Shown here in pieces: positions 1 through 10,694 of a DNA stretch of 64,000 bases. The stretch is from Sycobia sp. Sy_11 (taxonomy: Eukaryota > Arthropoda > Insecta > Hymenoptera > Epichrysomallidae). The stretch lies in assembly GCA_018907035.1 (NCBI GenBank), contig JACCIC010000175.1, positions 186,001-250,000 of the forward strand, read 5' to 3'. A program made the position numbers and the translations under genes. The stretch's first letter is position 1; each line of letters begins with the position of its first letter. A model generated the notes under the pieces. That model saw only the letters and a list, made by a program, of their open reading frames with translations. It had not been told where the DNA came from and did not search any database.

Positions 1-265
1 CTGTCGTTGTTGCTGTTCTTCTTGTTCTTGTTGATGACCTCCTTCTCTTTCTTCGTAGTTACTTACATAAAAATCGATTCATAGTGTTAATTATTGGTTA
101 TTAAGTGTAGTAGAGTAAGAAGTATAAAAATCCTAAATAAACATACTAGAAATGTTGGTCTTATAGTATATAGTTGTTTTCTGAAATGGAACGATATATG
201 GTAATATTTATGTAAAATTTTCTCTAATTTCTAATTTCTTTACAAAAAAATTATAATTGTGAAAA

Positions 266-267
<2 letters not shown>

Positions 268-295
<28 letters not shown>
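268..295. repeat. (CA)n microsatellite
   Basis: About 14 uninterrupted CA units lie in the AT-rich flank downstream of the host gene. The rest of 1-1087 is AT-rich and shows no coding potential or recognisable repeat; it should hold the 3' UTR of the minus-strand gene that ends at 1088, although I did not find a convincing poly(A) signal. Confidence 0.95.
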
Positions 296-300
<5 letters not shown>

Positions 301-1087
301 TCAGTTTATACTAATTGATTAACTTAGGAAAATAAACAAAATTGTAAACATAATTTTTCATAACAATGTTATAATTCAGAATTGTTTGTGAGATTTCAAG
401 AAATTATTTAGTTTTCCAATTAAATTTTTTCCTTTGTTTAATATTTTAAATAATTTGTCAATGGGATAAAAATAGAGACAAATTACTAATTTACAACTAA
501 TCATTTTTACTTTTTCTTGAAGTAAGAAATAGATTTCCAAATCCGTTTTACAATATTTGTAAGCAATTCATTTTAATATAAAAATATTATTTAATCATCG
601 TTTCTTTATACACATTAATTAGTTAGCTATTAACCTCGTAGTACGCTACAAAAGAACATTTTAAATGTAATCGGGATGCAATACATAATTTAATAAGTAA
701 ATTTTGATACTCTTATTATGATTCCAAGTAAATAAAAGATCAATTTGTACGTGTACTAGAATTAATCTCAAAGTTATATAGTACTCGCAGTGTCAGCAAT
801 AAAGACAACACGTAATTGAATGAAACAAGCTAATTAGTTGATTGCATTTAAAGATTATATGAATATAATTTTTCCCGCCAATTAAGAATAAAATCATTCT
901 ATTAGTATCCCCGTGCATTTAACTTTCAACATGCATAGCATGTTAAACATATCAAACACTTATTAGCATAGTGCCACATAATCGGGTACAGCACCAAACA
1001 AACGATGACGAAAAAAAAATTAGAATCAGTAGCATCTTGAAAAAATAACACAAGCTGATTTCTTAATATATGCTCAAAATTGAGAGC

Positions 1088-1681
1088 TCAGTATGGGAAA
1101 CTATCATAAGCATCAAAGGCCTCCTCGTTACTGATACTTGATATAGTAGACAGTGGTCCCTGGTAATCTGCTGTCGTCGAGTGTAACAACCGTCCTTTGG
1201 TATCTTTTTCTTTAGATCCAGACGACAAAGCCGAAGATGTGGACATGACCTTCGATAAAACCGGCAAGCTGACTGATTCATGGGATTCGTGATGGTCATA
1301 ATCCCGATCATCCTCGAGTTTGCTATGGTGCTCGTGGTGATCATGGTCATGGTGCTTATGCCCGTGATCGTGGTGTTTGTGATCGTGATCGTGGTGATAT
1401 TTGTGCTGAGCGTTAGCCACCTCAGCTGCGTGGGCGGCCGCGGCGGCCGCGTTATTTTGGGCAACTTGGGCAGCTTGTGCAGCCTTCATATTAGCCGCTT
1501 GCGCGGCTTCAAAATCAATTCGTGCATTGTGTAACTGGTTTTCGAGTGCCTGAAGTCGAGCTTTGGCAGCCCCCACCATGGCTGTTTGAGCAGCAAGTTC
1601 ACCAGCGGCTGCAGCAGCTGCAGCTCCAGCGTGTTGAGCAGTTGCTTGAGCCGCATTCAGCGCTGTTGTTACTACTTGTAC
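1088..1681 (-). CDS. DUF745-like secreted protein, exon 4 (last)
   Basis: This is the last coding exon (197 codons plus TGA stop at 1088-1090). A pyrimidine-AG acceptor lies just above 1681 and the exon opens in phase 0. The first ~90 residues are Ala/Gln/Asn-rich heptad-like helix (for example AAKARLQALENQL) continuing the coiled region of exon 3, which resembles the insect DUF745 family. Then comes a tract in which 16 of 27 residues are His, alternating with Asp, Lys and Glu (about residues 322-348 of the full protein), followed by an acidic HDHHE-type stretch and a Ser/Thr-rich tail ending YDSFPY. The family has no well established function. The His/Asp tract suggests divalent metal or pH-dependent binding, which is inference. 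The reading frame is intact. Confidence 0.8.
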   Translation of the reverse strand, partial: VQVVTTALNAAQATAQHAGAAAAAAAGELAAQTAMVGAAKARLQALENQLHNARIDFEAAQAANMKAAQAAQVAQNNAAAAAAHAAEVANAQHKYHHDHDHKHHDHGHKHHDHDHHEHHSKLEDDRDYDHHESHESVSLPVLSKVMSTSSALSSGSKEKDTKGRLLHSTTADYQGPLSTISSISNEEAFDAYDSFPY

Positions 1682-2067
1682 CTAAAATTGAAAGTTAAGT
1701 TTATATATATAATCTCGATATTGGCAATTGTAATATTCTTATTACCAAAACGCCTTCAATAATTGAACAAATTCTCCTTGTCACATTTCTCATAATCATT
1801 TACCTGATTCTACAATAATTTGTAGTTAAAAATTGGTATTAATTGATGAAATATTAGGTAACCCTTGCCAATTTTTTAGCTAATAATAATTAAAAATACG
1901 AGTACAATAAACAACCTATTGGCAGTAACAAGTTCGAACTTTATTTTAGCATAAATTATCCTCTATCCATGAACTCAAACAATTTATTTACAAACTTTTT
2001 ATTTTGTATTACGCTTAATTTTGCAGTTTTGCTATTAAAAACATTATTTAGTACTAATGAATGATAC

Positions 2068-2382
2068 CTGGTGCATAGCCTGCTGAGCGGCGTTAGCCGC
2101 TGCCGTGGCTGCTCGTTGAGCCTGTTGCAGCTGCCGTTTTTCGCCTTCAAGAGCTCGATGAGCATTGTAGGTCTGCTGTTCAAGACCGCGGTAAATGATA
2201 CTTTTACCCGCAAAGGCTGCGGCTGCAGTGGCAGCACTCAGACCCGCCGACTGTCCTAGTCTGTTCTTTGCCACGTAGGCCGCTTGGGCAGCAGCAACAG
2301 GCTGATTTTTCTCGAAATTATGAGCTTGCTGCGCAGCACCTCGAGCTATATTCACTAACGGACCGCCAGCACTGTAACCGAC
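2068..2382 (-). CDS. DUF745-like secreted protein, exon 3
   Basis: This is a 105-codon internal exon, phase 0 at both ends. The acceptor reads TTTTATAG just above 2382 and the donor reads CAG|GTATCA at 2068/2067. The protein segment is almost entirely Ala, Gln, Asn and Arg in a helical pattern, with the block AGKSIIYRGLEQQ and then EGEKRQLQQAQRAA. That composition, with a conserved AGK..I...LEQ-like block, is what I know from DUF745 proteins of flies and other insects. It continues in frame into exon 4 across a ~390-bp intron (1682-2067). Expected structure is a long alanine-rich coiled coil. Confidence 0.8.
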
Positions 2383-2746
2383 CTATAAAAGGTATTCGAA
2401 CGTATTCGTAAATTAAATATATCACGTGCTATCGGAGATGAGCAGAATTAATTATATGACTGATACGTATTGCCAATAATTGCAAAAAAGCACAAAATAT
2501 CATTTGCAATATATTTGTGTTAGTCAGAGTTTTAAGTTTTGCTGAGTACTAAAGTAAGAAATTACTAACTCAATAAGATTTTTGATCAAATATGATAAAT
2601 TATACTATTTTTTAATTGAAAAACAAATTAACTCCGTATAATCTCCATATATTTTTTTGAAGTTTTGACTCTCATAATACTGTACTGGTTTTTACGTTCT
2701 CCTACCTTAAAGTCAATATTCGAATTATTATTTATATTTCGAATAC

Positions 2747-2929
2747 CTTTGAACTATGTTCGTCGCGATCATCATGACTCGCAGAAGTGAGTGGCTCGAT
2801 CTCCACATTCCGGGACGATGAATAGTCAGGCGAAGATTCTGTCAAATATTCAAATTCATAGCCCTCGGCCGCCCTTATAGCTTCATCGTCCTGTACACTT
2901 TTTTTCGACAACACCTTTGTAGGAGCTTT
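2747..2929 (-). CDS. DUF745-like secreted protein, exon 2
   Basis: A 61-codon exon with acceptor GGCAG above 2929 and donor AAG|GTATTC at 2747/2746, in phase 0 on both sides. The product is acidic and Ser-rich (contains YEFEYLTESSPDYSSS and SASHDDRDEHSSK) and is probably disordered, linking the N-terminal region to the coiled domain. It matches no family I know. It is included because its splice sites and phase are exactly compatible with exons 1 and 3, and because neighbouring frames are closed. Additional small exons inside the long upstream intron cannot be excluded. Confidence 0.65.
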
Positions 2930-3621
2930 CTGCCAGAATCAAATTTTTGTTTAAAAATCTTTGTATTGTGATTTGATTATTACTAGAAATTTATTATTGT
3001 ATTTCAATTGATTAAGGCACTATTTAACTCGTTTAAAATATAAAAACTAAATAAATAAATATTTTATTTTTATCTATTTTTGTGAATATTTGTATGAAGT
3101 TCAATTTAAGAAATTACAAGATTATATTAATATGTGCAAATTTATAAAACTAAGCATTGTAAAAATTAAGTTCTTTTACAATTAAAACTTAAAAGTATAA
3201 CTTAAAAGTATAACTATTAAAATTCTTGGCACAAGAAGATTGACTCATGGATTTATTAATGAACAGCTTTGTACACACGTAAACACTGTCGTCAATTTAG
3301 TCAAAATGCACGATCAGGGGTGTAACAATTGAAAGTATCGACAGTTTTAAAGCCACCCTTACTGAGAATTTACAATATGCACCATACATTCATACATACA
3401 TATATAAGATATAAAATACAGGCTAACATATTTTAGGTATTTTATTTTAGAGATGAAAGTGTTTAATTAAGTCATATTACTACTCAAATTGCTTGAGATA
3501 TTTCTTTATTAGTAAAAATATATATGGAAAGAGTTTTTTAAATACATGAATAGCCTCTCATTTAGATGAATTAAATTAATTGATTTCTCACTAATCACTT
3601 GGTGAAACATTGTTAATATTT

Positions 3622-3785
3622 AAAGTATAATTTATATGTAGGTATATAAATGAAATATAAAACACTTGCTTAGTTCTACTATGATCATAGTGAAACTATG
3701 TTGTATATATTTATATTATATATATTTATATCTATGTTGTGTATATTTATATTTCATTTATATACCTACATATAAATTATACTTT
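3622..3785. repeat. Perfect 40-bp inverted repeat with 84-bp spacer
   Basis: Positions 3622-3661 are the exact reverse complement of 3746-3785. The 84-bp spacer contains a 14-bp palindrome (ACTATGATCATAGT) and AT-repeat sequence. The arms are about 80% AT but not simple repeat, so the match is not explained by low complexity alone. A transcript of either strand would form a long hairpin; the site lies in intron 1 of the host gene. It may be a recent foldback element or a local inverted duplication. Confidence 0.85.
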
Positions 3786-6700
3786 AGATGAATTGTTGTG
3801 ACACTACGCGTGACAATGAGTTATATAATGAATACAAAATTCTACTTCCTATTTAGTTACAAATTTTGCCATCTTTTGGCGAGTTTATCATTTCTTACTG
3901 TAAGCTTGTAATCCCCAAGCGAATAGTTTGAATTGAAGGGTAGAAATATTACGCGTATTATATCTTTCCTTATATGACCACCTTTTTTATCAAATGTATA
4001 AGCTACATGAAAAATTCTTTACTAAATAAAAAACAAAAATGTATCTATGTTTAGGATACTTTCTATAATCAATAATCTACACAAAGTTAACGAAAAGTTT
4101 TTCCGTGTAGCTGATCCAATAGCATTTGAATTTTGGAAAAAATATCTTTTTTGCTCAGCATGAAACATTAATTAAGAGTTAAAGTTTAAGTAGATTTTCG
4201 AATTTAATTATTAGTTATTGTGACTAATAGTTTATTTGAAAAGCCATTTACAATTTAACTTTTAGTTTCCGTCTAGAAGTGGTTAAAATAATAAATTGGC
4301 CTGAAACGATGATAAAATTTCAACTGAATATATTTTTATTTTTATAACCAACTGCTTGGATAAAAGAACCATTAGAAGCAAAAAAGGATTATTTGAGTTT
4401 TACACATACTTGTTACAACCAAAATTCAAAGTTTTTTTAGAAATTAGGTTATTTAATATAAAAAAATAGTATACCAACTTAAATTAATTACATAAACAAT
4501 ACATCATTTTACGAAATTTAAATAATGAAAACAATTATAATTCACTTTTAATTTTTGTGTAATTATTGTCTAACTGTTTATATACATGTAGCTTACTCGC
4601 TTTTTTTATTCTTTTTTTGTCATATCAAAAGTACTTATGTAGATTAAAATAAATATTGTTTTTTAATTGGAAAGCAAATAAAACTCGGATTTGTTAAATA
4701 AAATTCTATACATAAATTATCATTTTTTTAAAAAAATTACTAAAGATTTTCATGGTTTTCAAAAGTCTTCAAGTAGTTCCGTAATAACGCAATAATGTTA
4801 TGTCATTGTGTCTAATTGTACTGGAAGGGGGGAGAGAGAGGCAGAGACAGAGAAAGGTAGTAATAGTTATCAAATCAATAATAAAGAAAAACACTGGATC
4901 GTCATTTTTCTTGCAACTTTGTGAAAGCAAACTAAGATGAATATTCGCGTTTTTAAGAATGGTTTTGAGCCTACATTCTTGCGTAGTTAATTAAATTGAA
5001 AGTATAAATATTTTCTTTGGCCATCTAAATTATTGACATAAGTGATTTTTTTATGTATAAATAAGAAAAGACGTTTAGAGAGATAATAGTATCTCATAAT
5101 ATAAGGGAGAAAAATAGGTACAGCAAGGGAATTAATATACGGCACGAAACAAAGCTTTGGTGCCCACGTATCATACGTTTATTTACATTACATGATCGCT
5201 GTATAATTTAATTTTTTTATGACTATCTAAAATTGATTAGTATATATTGTCCTGAAATATTTATATTTCCTTTCAAGTGCTTCATTTTACACATTTCTAC
5301 TTACGTGCCAATAGTTTGGACATCCGATTTTCAAACACCATTACCATGACTATATTCTTATTTATCAACTTTCGCATAGATATATAGCATCAAATGAGTT
5401 TACCAATTTATTTCCAAATAAAATAACTACAGAGGACGTTCGCAAAAATTCAACAGCTTTGTGAAATAATCAACTTTGAAAGTAATCACTTTTCACGTAT
5501 CCGCATAAAATATTTGCACAGAATATGAATATGTTCTTTAACATTCAAAATTTGCCGACGACTGGGTTGAAATGTTTATTTATTGATAGTAAGATATTGA
5601 AATGATCTAGAGAGATGATATTATAATTTTTTATAATACTATGTTCTGTTCCCAAATGTAATAAATCTGTATTTATGTTGTGCTCATTTTATTGCGTAAT
5701 TAAGTTTTTTACAACACCGCTATCTGTATTATCTTTTAATAGAATATATGTGCTTGTGTTATTTGTTAAATAAATAGAAAAATATTCATTTTAAATTAGT
5801 GGCAAAATTACTATTATTATTGTCTAAAAAAATTAAATTATTTTCAGAGTTTGAGAGTGAAATTTAACGAATTTTTTTTTTCAATTCAAGAAAAACTCTT
5901 AAAATTCATTTAATTTCAATTCAATTCTTTCATTAAATATATTTATAAAGATACTGTATTTATATAGTTCGAGTTTATATTAAAAAAATATATAAGTATA
6001 CAATAGTACATTTCTGACCGGGTACGGAAAGGTTGTATTTACGAAATGAGAGGTTTACGGTCCAAGGCGAAATCGAGGATTATAACAAGGTTTGTAAAGA
6101 AACCTTTTCGTACTAGCTAAGGACTATATTTTTCTTCAAGAGAACCGGAATAAGGCAACATAGGTGGTGCGATTTGTAAATTAGAACGAGGACCGAGACT
6201 TTCTATTAGAGTATGTAAGAATTGTAGTAGTGTATATTTTAGAAATAGTGTATATTTAATCAAATTAAATTGAATATTTCATTTATTTAAAGTTTTTTAT
6301 TATAAAAGTTTCATGGAACAATTTTTTTTAATTAAAATGCTTAATTTCTTTTAATTGAAATAAAATCAGCGCACCTCACTGCAGTTTTAAATTTTTGGTT
6401 ATATTTTATTATCTGATTATAAAAAGCTAAGATTTATCTAGCTTATTTTTTTATAAAACAGAGTATTTGAATTTGTAACATTTTTAAGTCTAAATTCGTA
6501 TTCATAAAAATAAAGAATCTGATTTTTCAATATTCTTGATGATATAAAGTGCATTTTGGATTTTCTAAATTTTTCTCCATTATGATACGCTCAATATCTT
6601 CATACAGATATAAATCAATATATTTCGTGTTTTTTCTTCTTTTTCTACAACTAATGTTTTCCTATAATAAAGTCAATACTATTTTTTTTAAAACTTTGTT

Positions 6701-8744
6701 AACTCTTGTAGAATTAATGATTATTAAATATACTTATTTCATGCGCGAGTACTCTATGCATAAACATCCACTATATGTATTCGTTTCAAAGGATTTACAT
6801 AAATTGAACGTTTTGCATTCGTAAATTGGTAGGATTTTCAAAGCCAAGTTCTGATGTAAAAAATATTTTAAATTGCTGAAGTATGATTTTAATTTCTTTA
6901 ATTTAATTCTTTGAAACATTCCAAATTTAATTACTAAACTTTTAATATAAATATACATATTTATTATTCTTTAGAGCGGGGGAGTATTGTGATCGCTGAC
7001 ACTACCTTGATTTCGTTGTTTAATAATTTTTTAAATATTCTAATAATTTAAAGTTTTAAAAAAATTTCATTGGTATTAGAAAAAAGTGTACACAGTTTTA
7101 GAAAATATTTAAAAATATTTATTATATGTAGATAACCAAAGGTTTCTTCAAAAAAGTGTAAGATTTCATTAAATATTATTTATAAATTTTTAAATTATAT
7201 TAAATATTCTTTCCATTTATTTCATCTTTTTTTTATTAAGGGAAGTTGGTAAACATATACATTTGTTAAACTTAGAAACAATAGTCTTATTATTTTTTAT
7301 CTGAATTTGGTTAAACTCTGCGAATAAAATTTAATAGACAATTAATTCCAATGACGAGTTCCATAATTCTGTTTTATATTAATTGATTTAGTTATATTGA
7401 TTATTTGTAATTATATCAATTGAGTCAATTATTTTTGTTAATCTTTCTGAAGTACATTTTTTTCGTTGAAATGCTCGCGGTCTTTCCGCACAGATCAATG
7501 TTTTTGACTGTATACAGATGCAGTTTACTATTATTAAGGAAATTCACGCTGCGTTTACTTTAGGAAGAGCGGAGACTGTGGGTGAAACATATATACACGA
7601 GTTTGTGTCAGAAACCCAATCAAGTAGTCTTTTATTTTAACTCTATACTTATGTAATTGTCAGCGCAGTTTTTACAAGTTTTATATCTATTTGGTATTGC
7701 AAAGTTAATTGAAATTTTTTTCCAACCAAAAGTAATTCATTGTAAATGAATTCCATGCTAAAATTCGTTTAGCACGGGAACTTTAAAATAATTAGGCAAC
7801 AGTTTTAAGCGCTATAAAATATTGACTTTTTAATTCGTTGTACTAAAATGGATAATAGGGCGCTCATTCGAGTAATGGGTAGTTGCCGCAATAGTGTAAG
7901 AATAAACTAAATTTGATATTGTCTTTTTTTTCTGCATAGTTTATGTCTCAGCGAGTTTTATCTCGTCCCTCCCCCCTCTCTGATCGTCCAATCAAATAGA
8001 ACGATAAACTAAATGCAATAGAATTTTTATTTATTTTTTTCTTATATAAAATTAGTCCTTTTGAGTATTTTTCACTTTTTTACACATTTCATATTTTTTC
8101 TATTTAAAGTATTGGTTTTTACGTAAAACTCAAAGTATAACTTTTACAAATTTGTCTGACTACGTGTATAGAAAAGTCACAGGTTTTAAAATTATTAATA
8201 ATTTGCCTATAAATGTTGTTTATTCAAATCATATTAGAATCCTTTCAAATAATATTGTTGTGATTACAGTTATCAAATGTTGCATATTGATAAATTATAC
8301 TATAATCAATAATAAGAAAAAACTTATGTAACGAAACCATTTAATGATTAATAGTTAATAAGGCAATATCGAATTATTGTAAGTAATCGAAGTGAAAGTA
8401 GTACTTAATTATGTAATTCGCTGTTATCAACAGAAAATATTATAAATAAAATTACATATTTATATAGCAGTTTAATAACTTTTTTCGAGAGTACATTATG
8501 TAGATGTAGAGTACGTTATGTAGATATACATCGACAAATACTTAGTAATTACATTCTATTTGATTCTACACATAACATACACATGAAAAGTGTATATGTA
8601 TACTTTGGAACTAACCGATCAGAAGGATTTTAATTTTAATTTTATAATATTGTCAAATTGAAATTTAAATTTCAAATCATTACACATAATTAATGAAGAA
8701 CTCGCTGTAAATTTTAAGCGGAATTTTAAATTAATAATATATTT

Positions 8745-8748
<4 letters not shown>

Positions 8749-8794
<46 letters not shown>
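8749..8794. repeat. (AT)n microsatellite
   Basis: An uninterrupted AT dinucleotide run of about 22 units inside intron 1 of the host gene, about 300 bp below exon 1. Confidence 0.95.
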
Positions 8795-8800
<6 letters not shown>

Positions 8801-9102
8801 AATAATATTCATTTAACCTTTCTGTGCCAAAAAATCATGGACTTAAACTTTTTTTGAAAATGTTTTTTGTTTTTCAAATTATCTCGACGAATCCGACTGA
8901 GTTCTAAATGAGAATGCGAGTTGAATACACATTGAGATTTCCGTTCGAGTCATATCGTCCTGTTTATCTTTGTTTTAACGTCAATCGAATAAAATAAAGA
9001 CGGTGCCCTAAAAATCTAGGCCCGGCACTACACGTCCCTCAGTCGCGCGTAATCGAGCCTCGGATTAAGCGCGCCCCGGCACCAATTCGCGGTCGCACTA
9101 AC

Positions 9103-9291
9103 CTCGTCAAGCAACTCTTCGAGGCGCTGATGCTCCTGCTCCTGCTGCTCCTGCTGCTCCTGCTGATGGGGCAGGGGCGTCTGCTCGCCGTCCCGCGAGC
9201 CGTTGACGAGGCCGAAGTCCGGGTGTTCCCCGGCGCGCGCGAACCCCGCTGTCAGGCCCGCCAGTACCGTCAGCGCCAGGATCGGGCCCAT
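9103..9291 (-). CDS. DUF745-like secreted protein, exon 1 with signal peptide
   Basis: The ATG at 9289-9291 begins MGPILALTVLAGLTAGFARA, a clear signal peptide with a hydrophobic core and small residues before the likely cleavage near residue 19-21. The mature start is acidic, then Gln/Glu-rich (QQEQQEQQEQEHQ) and amphipathic (LEELLDE). The exon ends at the donor GAG|GTTAGT in phase 0, compatible with exon 2. An upstream ATG in the same frame (9402) would place 37 Arg/Pro-rich residues before the signal peptide, so the inner ATG is preferred. The exon lies in a GC-rich island, unlike its surroundings. Together the four exons give 63+61+105+197 residues. Confidence 0.7.
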
Positions 9292-9930
9292 CCTCGTGTT
9301 GCAACCGGGGCGTGAGGGAGGGGCGGTGGTGGCTCCGCGTTGTCGAACGCCCGTAGGGGCTGAGACGGGAGGGCAGCGCGTTTCAGTCGCGCAGAGAACC
9401 AACCTCGAGGTTGCCTCGATGCTCGCGAGCGACGAACTGCTGGCTGGGCGACTCGGGCCACGGGGCTCCTTTAGATCTTGGCGACGACGCCGGTTGCGGC
9501 GGGCGACTCGGGCTCACTGGCAAAAGAAGTTCGAGGCCCGCTCGCCGCGCTCGATATAACAATCATCGCGGAAGCTATGGCTTTTGCGCCCGCGCCTCCC
9601 TCCTGGCCCCGCCGCAGCAGCCGCCGCCGCCGCCACCGTCGCCACCCGTTAGCGGTGGGGCCTCCCGCGCGCGCGTCCACCGTTAGTATATTACCTATTT
9701 ACGCCCGAGCGCGCCCAAATCTCGCTCGTTACGCCCGCGAGCGTTGCGGCGCGACAAGATGCCCGGCGGTGATTATGCATCATCGGTTCCCTTTTTCTCG
9801 CGCGCCGGTCCGGCGGGACGGGGGAGCGGCGGCGGCGGCGGAGATTTCCCGCCGCTTATGCAATAGCCCGGTCAGCGCACCGGCTCGCGGACGCGTTTCT
9901 TTTCGCTCTTTTGGCATATTTTTCTGAGCT
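9292..9930 (-). promoter_or_regulatory. GC/CpG-rich 5' flank of the DUF745-like gene
   Basis: This ~640-bp block is strongly GC- and CpG-rich (many CGCG and GCCGCC words), abruptly different from the AT-rich DNA on both sides, and directly precedes the start codon on the minus strand. It probably holds the 5' UTR and core promoter. A TATA-like TTATATC at 9553-9559 (minus) lies about 40 bp above a CAGT initiator-like word at 9518, further than the usual ~30 bp, so the exact start site is uncertain. Open frames on both strands here are artefacts of high GC content. Confidence 0.45.
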
Positions 9931-10670
9931 CCGCCCCTCCCCCCTTACTTCCCATCATTTGAGAATTATTCCGTGTCTTTGGTCTTTTATCAATTTTTTT
10001 TCTTCTTCTTCAGAGGTGGATTATTCCTTTCTTCGCCCCCCCCCTCCTTAATGCGCTCTTGTACGTGCAGGATAAGAAAGCCAATACTCGATCGTCACCG
10101 ATTTTTGCGCTCAATTTGGGCAATCTCTGTATTATGTTTTCTAGGCATAAGGAAATTCTGCGAATTTTTTACGGAAATTTGATATAACGAAAACTTCTTT
10201 TACCCGCTAATGGTGTAATTTCGAATTTTTTTGCTATTTATTGAGAAATGTTCTGGTAAAATAAAAATTTACTTTAGAATTTTTTTATTTCACTTTTTGT
10301 TTCTTAATATGAACATAAAGGTAAAGCGCTTTATGACAAACGAGATGATTGCATCGATCTTATTTGAGAATTACATATTATATAAGGTAAAAAATCTTTA
10401 CCTATTTATAATTTAAATCAATCTTCATTTCCGTTCTATTTTAATAAAATATTGTACTACTGGTATTATATTGTCTTCGCTATTTACACAGTTATCAATA
10501 ATTGTTGATATTTAACCGTTTTCCAACTTCCAATATATAATTTCTTAAACATAGACATAGAACGCAATTCATTTTCATTAACGTAATTATATTTAGGCTT
10601 GTAAATTAATTTCTTAATCTTGAATATATTAAGAAATAACATAAGATTTACTTAGAAAAGGGATATTTAC

Positions 10671-10694
10671 ACGCGCGTGCGTGCGTGTGTGTGT
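10671..10694. repeat. Short GT/GC-type microsatellite
   Basis: An alternating purine-pyrimidine run (CGCGCGTGCGTGCGTGTGTG) in the intergenic region; such runs can adopt Z-form DNA. Confidence 0.85.

Larger units (their letters stand above)
2930..9102 (-). other. Intron 1 of the DUF745-like gene (6.2 kb, AT-rich)
   Basis: Between the donor GAG|GTTAGT at 9103/9102 and the acceptor at 2930 there is 6.2 kb of AT-rich DNA without a credible ORF. Short open frames near 6549-6958 are low-complexity and lack motifs. A less AT-rich island at about 6010-6235 is free of long ORFs and may be an unrecognised repeat remnant. The intron also carries a perfect inverted repeat (3622-3785) and an (AT)n tract near 8.75 kb. 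Long first introns often carry regulatory sequence, but none can be pointed to here. Confidence 0.6.

Noticed and set aside
9028..9402. Single 124-codon ORF as a complete small protein
   Set aside because: The part after LLDE runs through a good donor site (GAG|GTTAGT) and the first 37 residues precede a clear signal peptide, so it was trimmed to exon 1 of the DUF745-like gene.
9203..9927. Plus-strand Arg/Ala/Pro-rich ORFs around the CpG-rich island
   Set aside because: Overlapping frames on both strands with no motif are expected in GC-rich DNA; the minus-strand exon explains the block.
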